The notes under the pieces were generated by a model that was not told the origin of the DNA, ran no database searches, and saw only the letters and a list, made by a program, of their open reading frames with translations. Made by a program: the position numbers and the translations under genes. Below, in pieces: positions 53,819-62,718 of a DNA stretch of 64,000 nt. The stretch covers positions 24,437-88,436 of the forward strand of contig NZ_JAPSKQ010000005.1 in the NCBI RefSeq assembly GCF_031181555.1, in the 5' to 3' direction. Numbering within the stretch: position 1 is the first letter of the stretch; each line of letters starts with the position of its first letter. The stretch is from Streptomyces sp. Its GTDB lineage: Bacteria > Actinomycetota > Actinomycetes > Streptomycetales > Streptomycetaceae.

Positions 53819-54213
53819 GCGGCGGTCCCCGGTGACCGAGCCGGGGTGGGTCGCGGTGCCGCCGGGCGGGGGCGGACCGGGAGCGTGACGGGAGCGGGGT
53901 GCCCCGGGCCGGGGCGCCACCGGCTCCTCGCGCACGCTTTTGCGGCGTCCCGCCCCCGGGTGGGCCGTCCCGCCGCGGACCTCGGAACGGGCGTCGCCGA
54001 CCGGAGCGGGGGAACCAGTCCGGTCGGTCGGCCCGAGGGGCCCGGACCGGCCGGCCGGAGCGGCGGAGCGGGTCCCGTCCGCCGGGGTGGCGGGGCGGAA
54101 GCGGCTCGCCGGGACCCCGGGCTTCGGGCTCGTGCTGCTCAGGGCCGCGGCCTCCAGGACCGCAGTGCTCGGGCCTGCGGCGTTCAGGGCCGCGGTGTTC
54201 AGGCCTGCGGCGT
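53819..54213. other. gap between convergent icmB and DUF5691 gene
   Basis: 395 bp. A weak CCCCGG-N8-CCGGGG hairpin (53827-53846) follows icmB. The right end is occupied by imperfect 15-bp tandem repeats that abut the DUF5691 stop codon. No credible gene. Confidence 0.5.
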
Positions 54214-54218
54214 TCAGG
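54137..54218. repeat. imperfect 15-bp tandem repeats, about 5.5 copies
   Basis: Units are GCTCAGGGCCGCGGC, CTCCAGGACCGCAGT, GCTCGGGCCTGCGGC, GTTCAGGGCCGCGGT, GTTCAGGCCTGCGGC and a partial GTTCAGG. The partial unit contains the TGA of the DUF5691 gene (54214-54216). A multiple of three in length, they read as pentapeptide repeats (A-G/A-L-N-T/A) in an alternative minus-strand frame. Confidence 0.7.
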
Positions 54219-55842
54219 CTCCTGCCGGGGACAGCTCCTCCAGCATGGCCGCGCGCAGGCGCAGCGTCGTGACCAGGCGCTGGAAGGCCTCCGACCAGTA
54301 GCCCCCGGCCCCCGGCGACGCGTTCTCCGGCTCGTCCGGTATCGCCAGGAGCGCATCGAGGCGACTCGCCTCGGAGGGGTCGAGGCAACGCTCGGCCAAG
54401 CCCATGACTCCGCTGAAACTCCATGGATAACTCCCTGCGTCCCGCGCGATGTTGAGCGCGTCGACCACGGCCCGTCCGAGCGGCGCGGCCCACGGCACCG
54501 CGCACACTCCGAGCAGCTGAAAGGCCTCGGACAGCCCGTGGGTCTCGATGAACCCGGCCACCCACTCGGCCCGTTCGGCGGCGCCCAGCGTGTCGAGCAG
54601 CTTGGCGCGTTCGGCCAGGGACACCGCTCCCGGGCCACCGGCCTCCGGTGCGGAGGGCTCACCGAGCAGCGCCCGCGACCACCGGGCGTTCCGCTGCCGC
54701 ACCGCCGCCCGGCACCATGCCGCGTGCAGCTCGCCCTGCCAGTCGTCCGCCACCGGCAGGGCCACGATCTCCTGGGGAGTACGTCCGCCGAGCCGTCGCG
54801 GCCAGCTGTCGAGCGGCGCCGCCTCCACCAACTGGCCCAGCCACCAGGACCGTTCGCCCCGTCCTGCGGGGGCCTTGGCCACCACGCCGTCGCGTTCCAT
54901 TCCCGCGTCGCACTCGTGCGGCGCCTCGACGACGATCGTCGGCACGTCCCGCGTGTGGTCGACGGCCACACACGCCCCGGCCCTGACCGCCATCCGTTCC
55001 GCAAGCGCCGAACCGGGCAGCGCCGACAGCAACTCCGCGGCCGTCGCCCGCACATTGCGGCTGCGGTCGGCCAGGGCCCGCTCCAGGAAGGGTTCGTCGT
55101 CCGGACCGAGACCGGTGCGCAGGGAGTCCAGGAACATGAGCCGGTCCTCCGCACGCTCCGTCGCCCAGGTCGTGGCGAGGAGGTCGCGTGCGGCGGCGGG
55201 CTCGCGGGAGCGCAGGGCGGTGAGGAGGGCGACCCGTTCGGCGAAGAGGCCCTCCTGCCAGAGCCGCTCGACTCCCTCCGGGTCGTCGGGACCCGGCACG
55301 GAGGTGCCTCCGCCCGGTGTCGAGCGCAGGGCGAACCGCCAGTCCGGGTTGAGCCGGGCCAGCCACAGGGCGCGCGGCCCCGCGAACCGCAGGGCCGCCG
55401 GACGCAGGTCCGTGCGTCCCCGCGCGGCGTCGAGCAGGGCGGGCAGCGCGGCGGGGGGCGCCGCGAAACCGCGGGCGTTCGCCGCCGCCAGCCATTGGGG
55501 GAGCAGCTCCATGAGATCCGGTGCCGTGCCCCGGCGGCCACCGCCGGAGGTGCCGGGGCGGTCGGAGAGCAGCAGCGTGAGCCGGCGGGCGGCGGCGGGC
55601 GGCAGCGGTGGACGCGGATCCTCGGGGGCCGGCCGCGGACGCTCCGCCGCCCGTGCCGGCCGCAGTCCGGCGCGCCGCCGTACGGTCGCCACGGCCACCG
55701 CGTCCAGCAGTGCCACCGGCGCCTCGGGGCCAGGGACGCAGCCCGCCGGTGTGCGCCGGTCCGTGCCCAGCAGGGCCGTGGTGACCAGGTCCTCCCAGGC
55801 GTCCGGGAGGGACGGGTCCACGGCGGCGGTGGTCCTGCTCAT
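54214..55842 (-). CDS. DUF5691 / HEAT-like repeat protein of MoxR-VWA cluster
   Basis: 542 aa, nearly all helical and rich in Leu/Ala/Arg, with HEAT-like signatures (ERALADRSRNVRATAAELLSALPGSALAERM). No catalytic motif or signal peptide is seen. The family (DUF5691, by my recognition) accompanies MoxR/VWA/SWIM genes in actinobacteria, suggesting a scaffold role. ATG 55842 has AAGGA at 5-nt spacing. It follows the SWIM gene on the same strand after 112 bp. Its end lies within 15-bp tandem repeats, so its C-terminus may vary among strains. Confidence 0.8.
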   Translation of the reverse strand: MSRTTAAVDPSLPDAWEDLVTTALLGTDRRTPAGCVPGPEAPVALLDAVAVATVRRRAGLRPARAAERPRPAPEDPRPPLPPAAARRLTLLLSDRPGTSGGGRRGTAPDLMELLPQWLAAANARGFAAPPAALPALLDAARGRTDLRPAALRFAGPRALWLARLNPDWRFALRSTPGGGTSVPGPDDPEGVERLWQEGLFAERVALLTALRSREPAAARDLLATTWATERAEDRLMFLDSLRTGLGPDDEPFLERALADRSRNVRATAAELLSALPGSALAERMAVRAGACVAVDHTRDVPTIVVEAPHECDAGMERDGVVAKAPAGRGERSWWLGQLVEAAPLDSWPRRLGGRTPQEIVALPVADDWQGELHAAWCRAAVRQRNARWSRALLGEPSAPEAGGPGAVSLAERAKLLDTLGAAERAEWVAGFIETHGLSEAFQLLGVCAVPWAAPLGRAVVDALNIARDAGSYPWSFSGVMGLAERCLDPSEASRLDALLAIPDEPENASPGAGGYWSEAFQRLVTTLRLRAAMLEELSPAGA

Positions 55843-55954
55843 GAGCTTCCTTTCCGTCGGGCGTCCCGGAGCGGTCGAAGTCTCACGCGCACCGAGTGTC
55901 CAGTGAGGCCCGAAAAATTCATGAGGTCGGAGGGAACGGGAGGGAACACGCGGC

Positions 55955-57319
55955 TCAGCACAGCGGCACCGCCTCACCGGGCCCCTCCGGCCATGCCGCC
56001 AACGGGGTGAATCCCTGATGGCCGCACTCACCGAAGACCGTGACCGGGGCGCCGCCCGACAGGGCGACCAGGCGCCACAGGCCGGGGCGGGACCGCGCGG
56101 CCGGGGTGACCGGCAGGGCCGTGTCCCCGTCGGCGTCCGCCAGCTGCCAGCCGTCACCGTCCGGGACCGGTATCACCCGGTCCAGCGTCACCGGAACCGA
56201 GTCCAGCCAGGGGTCGTCACGCAGCGCCTCGCCGTAGCGGGCGACCGCCCGGGCCGGCGTCGTCCCCGGCGGCCGGGCCGCCGTCGGCACGGGGGGCGCG
56301 AACCGCTCGCCCAGGGCCGCCCGCACCTGCCCCGCGCCCGGATACGCGGACAGCTCCGCGTCCAGGACCAGCCCGACCGGCAGTGCGATCTCGGGGGCGC
56401 GGCCCGCGGCACCGTAGGAGAGGAGCAACGCGGTGCGGTGCGAGTCCGTGCCGTACAACCAGACACGGCGGGTCGTCAGCCGGGCGTCCGCCGTGTCGTA
56501 CTGGGCGAGGACCAGCCAGCGGTCCCGCACCGGCGGGCCGTCCGCCGAGGCGGGCAGACCGACGCGGGAGCGGACCGTCGCGGCGAGGTCCTCCGGCAGC
56601 CGCTCGCGGCGCAGCCAGCCCTGGTCGAGGAGGTGGAGCAGCGCGCATTCCTCCAGCAGCCGCACCGGCCAGCCCGGCCCGGTGCCCGGGATCGCCCCCA
56701 GCTCCCGCACCCGGGCGGCCAGCCCCTGTGCCTGGGCGTCGACCATGCGGGCCGCCGTCTCCTCCCACAGGCCGTACCCGGACTGCTCCGCCGCCGCCAG
56801 GCCGCCGCGGAGCAGGTCCGCCAGGCGCTGCTCCAGCTCCGCCGCGCCCGCGGTGACCCGCTCGGCGCGGCGCTCCGCCCTGCGCCGTGCCGCCTCCGGA
56901 CCGGCGGACCCGGACGGGGAGGCCGGGGAGGCCGGGGAGTCCGCGGCCCGTTTCCCTTCCGCGCGCCCGCGCCGGTCCGTGAGCCACTGCTCCGCCCACT
57001 CCGGAGCCTCCGCCCGCGGCACCGCCCCGTCCCCGCCCGCCCAGAGCAGCAGCAGACCGAGCGCGTGCTTGCACGGGAACTTACGACTCGGGCAACTGCA
57101 CTTGTACGCGGGTCCGGAGGCGTCCGAGATGTCGACGACCGTCTGATACGGCCTGCTGCCGCTGCCCTTGCACAGCCCCCACACCGCCCCCTCGTCGGAA
57201 CTGCCGGACCCGGACCACGGACCGGCCGTGCCGAGTTTGCTTCCCGCTTTGCGTGACGCGGTGTCAGGCGCCAGTGCCAGCACCTGGTCCGCGGTCCAGC
57301 GCACCCCCTGCTGAGTCAT
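55955..57319 (-). CDS. SWIM zinc-finger protein
   Basis: 454 aa. The SWIM motif C-x-C-x6-C-x-H (C74, C76, C83, H85; CSCPSRKFPCKHALGLLLLW) lies near the N-terminus, preceded by a beta-hairpin typical of SWIM domains (PYQTVVDISDASGPAYK). The rest is an Arg/Ala-rich coiled part (~140-190) and a C-terminal alpha+beta region. SWIM fingers bind DNA or proteins and occur in the MoxR-VWA neighbourhoods, including E. coli yehQ. ATG 57319 has no Shine-Dalgarno and is directly preceded by TTGTCAGTG-N8-TACCTT, a PafBC-type promoter with a leaderless start. Confidence 0.9.
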   Translation of the reverse strand: MTQQGVRWTADQVLALAPDTASRKAGSKLGTAGPWSGSGSSDEGAVWGLCKGSGSRPYQTVVDISDASGPAYKCSCPSRKFPCKHALGLLLLWAGGDGAVPRAEAPEWAEQWLTDRRGRAEGKRAADSPASPASPSGSAGPEAARRRAERRAERVTAGAAELEQRLADLLRGGLAAAEQSGYGLWEETAARMVDAQAQGLAARVRELGAIPGTGPGWPVRLLEECALLHLLDQGWLRRERLPEDLAATVRSRVGLPASADGPPVRDRWLVLAQYDTADARLTTRRVWLYGTDSHRTALLLSYGAAGRAPEIALPVGLVLDAELSAYPGAGQVRAALGERFAPPVPTAARPPGTTPARAVARYGEALRDDPWLDSVPVTLDRVIPVPDGDGWQLADADGDTALPVTPAARSRPGLWRLVALSGGAPVTVFGECGHQGFTPLAAWPEGPGEAVPLC

Positions 57320-57326
57320 GTCGTCG

Positions 57327-57349
57327 AAGGTATGTCCCGGCACTGACAA
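57327..57349 (-). promoter_or_regulatory. PafBC-type DNA-damage promoter of SWIM gene
   Basis: Minus-strand TTGTCAGTG (57349-57341), exactly 8 nt, TACCTT (57332-57327), then 7 nt to ATG 57319. It matches tTGTCRGTg-N8-TAnnnT at every specified position. Confidence 0.8.
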
Positions 57350-57394
57350 TCGGCCCGTCGATCGCATATCCGCAGGTCAGAGCGATTGTCAGTG
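57341..57394. repeat. 12-bp inverted repeat formed by divergent PafBC boxes
   Basis: CACTGACAATCG (57341-57352) and CGATTGTCAGTG (57383-57394), perfect, separated by 30 bp. Each arm is one outward-facing TTGTCAGTG box; the extra CGA on both sides extends the identity beyond the consensus. Confidence 0.8.
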
Positions 57395-57408
57395 GTGTGG
57401 TGCACGGT
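57386..57408 (+). promoter_or_regulatory. PafBC-type box facing MoxR operon
   Basis: TTGTCAGTG (57386-57394), exactly 8 nt, then CACGGT, which keeps the A and final T of TAnnnT but starts with C. Transcription would begin near 57415, 37 bp before ATG 57452. Confidence 0.6.
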
Positions 57409-57451
57409 GGGTGGCAGATCCGAACCGGCCGAGCTGGAGGGGGACTCAGCC

Positions 57452-58627
57452 ATGCCTGCGTCCGTTGAACCGACGACCGTCGACCCGATCCGGAACGGCT
57501 CCGCGCCCGCGAACACGGGCACGGACGCCACCCGTTCCGCCCCCGGGGCAAAGGCGCTGCGGCCGCACGCGGAGGACGCCTTCGCCGCCGAACTCGCCGC
57601 GCTGGCGGCGCAGGACGACCGCCCGCGCCCGGCCCGCTGGCGGCTCTCGCCGTGGGCCGTCGCGACCTACCTGCTCGGCGGCACGCTGCCGGACGGCACG
57701 GTGATCACGCCGAAGTACGTCGGGCCGCGCCGCATCGTCGAGGTCGCCGTGACCACCCTCGCCACCGACCGCGCCCTGCTGCTGCTCGGCGTGCCCGGCA
57801 CCGCGAAGACGTGGGTGTCCGAGCACCTGGCCGCGGCGGTCAGCGGGGACTCGACCCTGCTGGTGCAGGGCACCGCCGGCACACCGGAAGAGGCCATCCG
57901 CTACGGCTGGAACTACGCCCGGCTGCTCGCCCACGGCCCCAGCCGCGACGCCCTGGTGCCCAGCCCGGTGATGCGGGCCATGGCGGAGGGGATGACGGCC
58001 CGCGTCGAGGAACTGACCCGCATCCCGGCCGACGTCCAGGACACGCTCATCACCATCCTGTCGGAGAAGACCCTGCCGATACCGGAACTGGGCCAGGAGG
58101 TGCAGGCGGTCCGCGGCTTCAATCTGATCGCCACGGCGAACGACCGCGACCGCGGGGTCAACGACCTGTCCAGCGCCCTGCGCCGCCGTTTCAACACCGT
58201 GGTGCTGCCGCTGCCGGAGACCCCCGAGGCGGAGGTCGACATCGTCTCGCGCCGGGTGGACCAGATCGGCCGCTCCCTCGACCTGCCGGCCGCGCCCGAC
58301 GGCATCGACGAGATCCGCCGTGTCGTCACCGTCTTCCGCGAGCTGCGCGACGGGGTCACCACCGACGGCCGGACGAAGCTGAAGTCGCCCAGCGGCACGC
58401 TGTCGACCGCCGAGGCGATCTCCGTCGTCACCAACGGGCTGGCGCTCGCCGCCCACTTCGGCGACGGCGTGCTGCGGGCCGGGGACGTCGCCGCGGGCAT
58501 CCTCGGCGCGGTCGTCCGCGACCCGGCGGCGGACCGCGTCGTCTGGCAGGAGTACCTGGAGACCGTCGTCCGCGAGCGCGACGGCTGGAAGGACTTCTAC
58601 CGGGCCTGCCGGGAGGTCAGCGCGTGA
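57452..58627 (+). CDS. MoxR-family AAA+ ATPase
   Basis: 391 aa. Walker A GVPGTAKT (K119), Walker B/sensor region and the ASTRE motifs of MoxR: AEGMTARVEELTRIPADVQDTLITILSEKTLPIPELGQEV, NLIATANDRDRGVNDLSSALRRRFNTV. MoxR ATPases with VWA partners act as chaperone-like remodelling machines, often for cofactor insertion or stress responses. ATG 57452 has AGGGGG at 8-nt spacing. The DUF5682 gene starts 68 bp after its stop, and the VWA gene follows, giving a plus-strand operon. Substrate unknown. Similar clusters include E. coli yehL. Confidence 0.94.
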   Translation: MPASVEPTTVDPIRNGSAPANTGTDATRSAPGAKALRPHAEDAFAAELAALAAQDDRPRPARWRLSPWAVATYLLGGTLPDGTVITPKYVGPRRIVEVAVTTLATDRALLLLGVPGTAKTWVSEHLAAAVSGDSTLLVQGTAGTPEEAIRYGWNYARLLAHGPSRDALVPSPVMRAMAEGMTARVEELTRIPADVQDTLITILSEKTLPIPELGQEVQAVRGFNLIATANDRDRGVNDLSSALRRRFNTVVLPLPETPEAEVDIVSRRVDQIGRSLDLPAAPDGIDEIRRVVTVFRELRDGVTTDGRTKLKSPSGTLSTAEAISVVTNGLALAAHFGDGVLRAGDVAAGILGAVVRDPAADRVVWQEYLETVVRERDGWKDFYRACREVSA

Positions 58628-58694
58628 GCGGCGGGGCGGGGGGCGCGTGCCGGGGACCGGCGCGGCCGCCGGGCGACGCTTCGAGGGGGACGGT

Positions 58695-61142
58695 GTGACG
58701 AACGTGGACGGGCCGGACAGGCCCGGTGGCGGACGGCCGGCGGGGCCGCTGCTGCTCGGGGTGCGGCATCACGGGCCGGGATCGGCACGGGCGGTGCGGG
58801 CGGCGCTGGAGGAGGCCCGGCCGGGGGTCGTGCTGATCGAGGGCCCGCCCGAGGCCGACCCGCTGATCCCGCTCGCCGCGGAGGAGGACATGCGGCCGCC
58901 GGTCGCCCTGCTCGCCCACGCCGTGGACGAGCCCGGCCGCTCGGCCTTCTGGCCGCTGGCCGAGTTCTCCCCCGAGTGGGTCGCGATCCGCTGGGCGCTG
59001 GAGCACGGGGTCCCGGCCCGCTTCATCGACCTGCCGGCCACCCACACGCTGGCGTGGGGGAGGGGCGAGGGGGACGGCCGGGTGGACGGACCCGGATCCG
59101 GCGCCGCTCCCGGTGCGGCGGACCGGCCCGGCTCCGGTGACGAGGCCGGCGCCCCGGAGGAGTCCGGCCCCGGGGACGCCGCCCCGGCTGCCGAGACGCG
59201 GGTCGATCCGTTGAGGGTGCTCGCCGGGACCGCCGGATACGACGATCCCGAGCGGTGGTGGGAGGACGTCGTCGAGCACCGGGGCGTGGGAGAGGGCGAC
59301 GCGCTCGCGCCGTTCACCGCGCTGGAAGAGGCCATGACGGTGCTGCGGGAGACGTACGGCGGCGGGGGACACGACCGGGACTTGGTGCGCGAGGCGCACA
59401 TGCGGCTCCGGATCCGGGCGGCGCAGCGGGAGTTCGAGGACGGCGTGGCCGTGGTGTGCGGGGCCTGGCACGTGCCCGCGTTGCGGCGGAAGGCCACCGT
59501 CGCCGCCGACCGGGCCCTGCTGAAGGGGCTGCCCAAGGTCAAGACGGACATGACCTGGGTGCCCTGGACCAACCGCAGGCTGTCCCGGGTGAGCGGGTAC
59601 GGCGCGGGCATCGACTCCCCGGGCTGGTACGGGCACCTGTTCGGTGCCCCGGACCGGCCGGTCGAGCGGTGGATGACCAAGGTGGCGGGGCTGCTGCGGG
59701 ACGAGGACCGGATCGTGTCGTCCGCGCACGTCATCGAGGCCGTACGGCTGGCGGGGGCGCTGGCCGCGGTGCGGGGCCGTCCGCTGCCCGGACTGGGCGA
59801 GACGACCGACGCGGTGCGGGCGGTGATGTGCGAGGGCTCCGACGTGCCGCTGGCGCTGGTGCACGACCGGCTGGTCGTCGGGGACGTGCTGGGGGAGGTG
59901 CCGGCGACGGCGCCCGCCGTGCCGTTGCAGCGGGACCTCGCGCGGATCCAGCGCCGGCTGCGGCTGAAACCGGAGGCCGCGGAGCGGGAGCTGGAGCTCG
60001 ACCTGCGCAAGGAGACCGACGCCGGACGCAGCAGGCTGCTGCACCGGCTGCGGCTGCTCGGCATCGCCTGGGGCGAGCCGGCCGCCTCGCGCGGGAGCAC
60101 GGGGACCTTCCGGGAGACCTGGCGGCTGCGCTGGGAGCCCGAGCTGTCCGTACGGGTCGCCGAGGCCGGCGTGTGGGGCACGACCGTGCTCGCCGCCGCG
60201 ACCGCCAGGGCCGAGGCCGACGCGGCGGCGGCACAGGCCCTCGCCGACGTGACCGGGCTCGCCGAGCGCTGCCTGCTGGCCGAGCTGTCCGACGCACTGC
60301 CCACGGTGATGCGGACCCTCGCCGACCGCGCCGCCCTCGACACGGACGTCGGCCACCTCGCCCAGGCGCTGCCCGCCCTGGTCCGCTCGCTGCGCTACGG
60401 CGATGTGCGCGGCACGGACACCGCGGCGCTGGCCGAGGTCGCCGCCGGGCTCGCCGAGCGGGTCTTCGTCGGACTGCCCCCGGCCTGCGCCGGGCTGGAC
60501 GCGGACGCCGCCGAGGAGATGCGGCGCCACCTCGACGCGGTGCACGGGGCGGTGGGCCTCCTCGGCGACGCCCCCGCCCCCGGCCACGGGAGTCTGCGCG
60601 CCCGCTGGCAGTCGGTGCTGCGGACGCTCACCGCGCGGGACACCGTGCCCGGGGTCATCCGGGGGCGGTCCGTACGGCTGCTGCTGGACGACGGGGAGCT
60701 GGCGCAGGACGAGGCGGCGCGGCTGATGGGCCTGGTGCTGTCGCCGGGTACGCCGCCGGCGGACGCGGCCGCGTGGATCGAGGGCTTCGTCGGCGGCGGC
60801 TCCGGGGGCGGGATGCTCCTGGTCCACGACGAGCGGCTGCTCGGGCTGGTCGACGCGTGGCTGACGGGGGTGCCGGCGGAGGCGTTCACGGACGTACTGC
60901 CGCTGCTGCGGCGGACGTTCTCGGCCTACGAGCCAGGGGTGCGGCGCACCCTCGGCGAACTGGTCCGGCGCGGCCCCGGGGCGCGGGGGAGCACGACGAC
61001 CGCCGGTTCCGGCATACCCGGCTTCGCGCCCGACCTCGACACCGCGCGCGCGGACGCCGTGCTGCCGGTCGTGCGACTGCTGCTGGGACTGGGCGGGGAC
61101 GACGGGGAGGCGCGGGCCGACCTGGCGCGGGCGGCGCGATGA
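58695..61142 (+). CDS. DUF5682 protein of MoxR-VWA cluster
   Basis: 815 aa from GTG 58695, which has GAGGGGG at 5-nt spacing; GTG 58647 lies in frame upstream. The N-terminal domain (~15-290) begins LLLGVRHHGPGSARAVRAALEEARPGVVLIEGPPEAD, with a later VVCGAWHVPALR, a pattern close to the ChaN/EreA/TIKI hydrolase fold, where such His and Glu residues form a metal site. The remaining ~500 residues are helical and degenerate-repeat-like. An Ala/Gly/Pro-rich insertion lies at ~125-165. Neighbours parallel E. coli yehM. No signal peptide. Enzymatic activity is plausible but unproven. Confidence 0.88.
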   Translation: MTNVDGPDRPGGGRPAGPLLLGVRHHGPGSARAVRAALEEARPGVVLIEGPPEADPLIPLAAEEDMRPPVALLAHAVDEPGRSAFWPLAEFSPEWVAIRWALEHGVPARFIDLPATHTLAWGRGEGDGRVDGPGSGAAPGAADRPGSGDEAGAPEESGPGDAAPAAETRVDPLRVLAGTAGYDDPERWWEDVVEHRGVGEGDALAPFTALEEAMTVLRETYGGGGHDRDLVREAHMRLRIRAAQREFEDGVAVVCGAWHVPALRRKATVAADRALLKGLPKVKTDMTWVPWTNRRLSRVSGYGAGIDSPGWYGHLFGAPDRPVERWMTKVAGLLRDEDRIVSSAHVIEAVRLAGALAAVRGRPLPGLGETTDAVRAVMCEGSDVPLALVHDRLVVGDVLGEVPATAPAVPLQRDLARIQRRLRLKPEAAERELELDLRKETDAGRSRLLHRLRLLGIAWGEPAASRGSTGTFRETWRLRWEPELSVRVAEAGVWGTTVLAAATARAEADAAAAQALADVTGLAERCLLAELSDALPTVMRTLADRAALDTDVGHLAQALPALVRSLRYGDVRGTDTAALAEVAAGLAERVFVGLPPACAGLDADAAEEMRRHLDAVHGAVGLLGDAPAPGHGSLRARWQSVLRTLTARDTVPGVIRGRSVRLLLDDGELAQDEAARLMGLVLSPGTPPADAAAWIEGFVGGGSGGGMLLVHDERLLGLVDAWLTGVPAEAFTDVLPLLRRTFSAYEPGVRRTLGELVRRGPGARGSTTTAGSGIPGFAPDLDTARADAVLPVVRLLLGLGGDDGEARADLARAAR

Positions 61143-61197
61143 CGGGCCCACGACCGCGGCGACACCACGACACCGGCGACGACAGGGGGAGAAGCAC

Positions 61198-62361
61198 ATG
61201 ACGACCACGACGACGGATCCGGCGCGGGAGCGGCTGCGGCGGTGGCGGCTCGTGCTCGGTGGGGACGCGGCCGACGGGACCGGGTGCGCGCTGTCCGGTC
61301 AGGACGCCGCGATGGACGGCGCCCTCTCCGCGCTCTACGGGAAGGGGGACAAACCGCAGACGGGGCGGGAGCGTTCGGCGGGACTCGGGGCGTCGGCGCC
61401 GTCGGTGGCGCGCTGGCTGGGGGACATACGGACCTACTTCCCCTCCTCCGTCGTCCAGGTCATGCAGCGCGACGCCATCGACCGGCTCGGGTTGTCCACC
61501 CTCCTGCTGGAACCGGAGATGCTCGAGGCGGTCGAGGCCGACGTCCACCTCGTCGGCACGCTGCTGTCGCTCAACAAGGCGATGCCGGAGACGACGAAGG
61601 AGACGGCACGGGCGGTCGTGCGCAAGGTCGTCGAGGACCTGGAGAAGCGGCTCGCCACCCGCACCCGGGCCACCCTCACCGGCGCCCTCGACCGCAGCGC
61701 CCGTGTCAGCCGGCCGCGCCACCACGACATCGACTGGAACCGCACCATCGCGGCCAACCTCAAGCACTACCTCCCGGAGTACCGGACGGTCGTGCCGGAG
61801 CGGCTCATCGGTTACGGACGTGCCGCGCAGTCGGTGAAGAAGGAGGTCGTCCTCTGCATCGACCAGTCCGGGTCGATGGCGGCGTCCGTCGTCCACGCGT
61901 CGGTGTTCGGGGCGGTGCTCGCGTCCATGCGGTCGATCAGCACACGGCTCGTCGTCTTCGACACGGCGGTCGTCGATCTCACCGACCGGCTCGACGACCC
62001 CGTCGACGTGCTCTTCGGCACCCGCCTCGGCGGCGGTACGGACATCAACCGGGCGCTGGCGTACTGCCAGTCGCAGATCACCCGGCCCGCGGAGACGGTG
62101 GTCGTGCTGATCAGCGACCTCTACGAAGGGGGGATACGCGACGAGATGCTCAAACGGGTCGCGGCGATGAAGGCGTCGGGGGTGCAGTTCGTGGCGCTGC
62201 TCGCGCTGTCCGACGAGGGGGCGCCCGCGTACGACCGGGAGCACGCGGCGGCGCTGGCCGGGCTGGGCGCGCCGGCGTTCGCCTGCACGCCCGACCTGTT
62301 CCCGGAGGTGATGGCGGCGGCGATCGAGAAACGGCCGTTGCCGGTACCGGACACGGCGTGA
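61198..62361 (+). CDS. VWA-domain protein of MoxR cluster
   Basis: 387 aa. The C-terminal VWA domain (~210-387) has an intact MIDAS: D222-x-S224-x-S226 (CIDQSGSMAAS), later Thr/Asp (TRLGGGTDINRAL; VVVLISDLYEGG). A helical N-terminal part (~1-205) includes QTGRERSAGLGASAPSVARWLGDIRTYFPSSVVQVMQRDAI. Metal-dependent VWA domains are the usual adaptors or substrates of MoxR ATPases; E. coli yehP is a comparable gene. ATG 61198 has GGGGGAGAAG 3 nt upstream. It closes the plus-strand operon, 55 bp after the DUF5682 stop. Confidence 0.95.
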   Translation: MTTTTTDPARERLRRWRLVLGGDAADGTGCALSGQDAAMDGALSALYGKGDKPQTGRERSAGLGASAPSVARWLGDIRTYFPSSVVQVMQRDAIDRLGLSTLLLEPEMLEAVEADVHLVGTLLSLNKAMPETTKETARAVVRKVVEDLEKRLATRTRATLTGALDRSARVSRPRHHDIDWNRTIAANLKHYLPEYRTVVPERLIGYGRAAQSVKKEVVLCIDQSGSMAASVVHASVFGAVLASMRSISTRLVVFDTAVVDLTDRLDDPVDVLFGTRLGGGTDINRALAYCQSQITRPAETVVVLISDLYEGGIRDEMLKRVAAMKASGVQFVALLALSDEGAPAYDREHAAALAGLGAPAFACTPDLFPEVMAAAIEKRPLPVPDTA

Positions 62362-62718
62362 GCGGGTCCCTTCCGCGAGAGGGCCGTCGGGCGCGGCGTG
62401 CCGGCGGCCGCGGCGGAGCGGATCGGTGGATACGTGCCGTCGCCGTCCGCCCGGCGGCGTTGCCGGCACCGGCGTGGAAACGTCCGGGACGGCCGGGTGA
62501 TCCGAAAACGGACATGATCGGCCATCGGTGACGGAGGACTTGCGCAACCTCCGGAGTCGCGTGCGAGGATCGGCGCCGTTCGATTTCGGCGTGTGAGGCG
62601 TCCTCCTCACTCGACGCCTCACGCGACGCGCGACGCGTCCTCGCCGGTCCCGCCGCCCCGGAGGAACCACCCCCTCTTGACCTGGTCAGCAGCGTTGTCC
62701 GGTGTCGCTCTGCGCGTG
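62362..62718. other. gap with 10-bp hairpin upstream of secreted protein gene
   Basis: 357 bp. GTGAGGCGTC (62593-62602) and GACGCCTCAC (62613-62622) form a perfect 10-bp stem with a 10-nt loop. It lies 231 bp after the VWA stop and ~100 bp before the next gene, so it may terminate the MoxR operon or belong to the next leader. The downstream reading frame is open through it but with non-Streptomyces codon use. Confidence 0.5.

Noticed and set aside
62593..62718. Upstream extension of the last secreted protein from GTG 62593
   Set aside because: It reads through a 10-bp hairpin with codons ending in T/A (CGT, CCT, TCA, GCA, TTG), unlike the rest of the gene, and hides the signal peptide.
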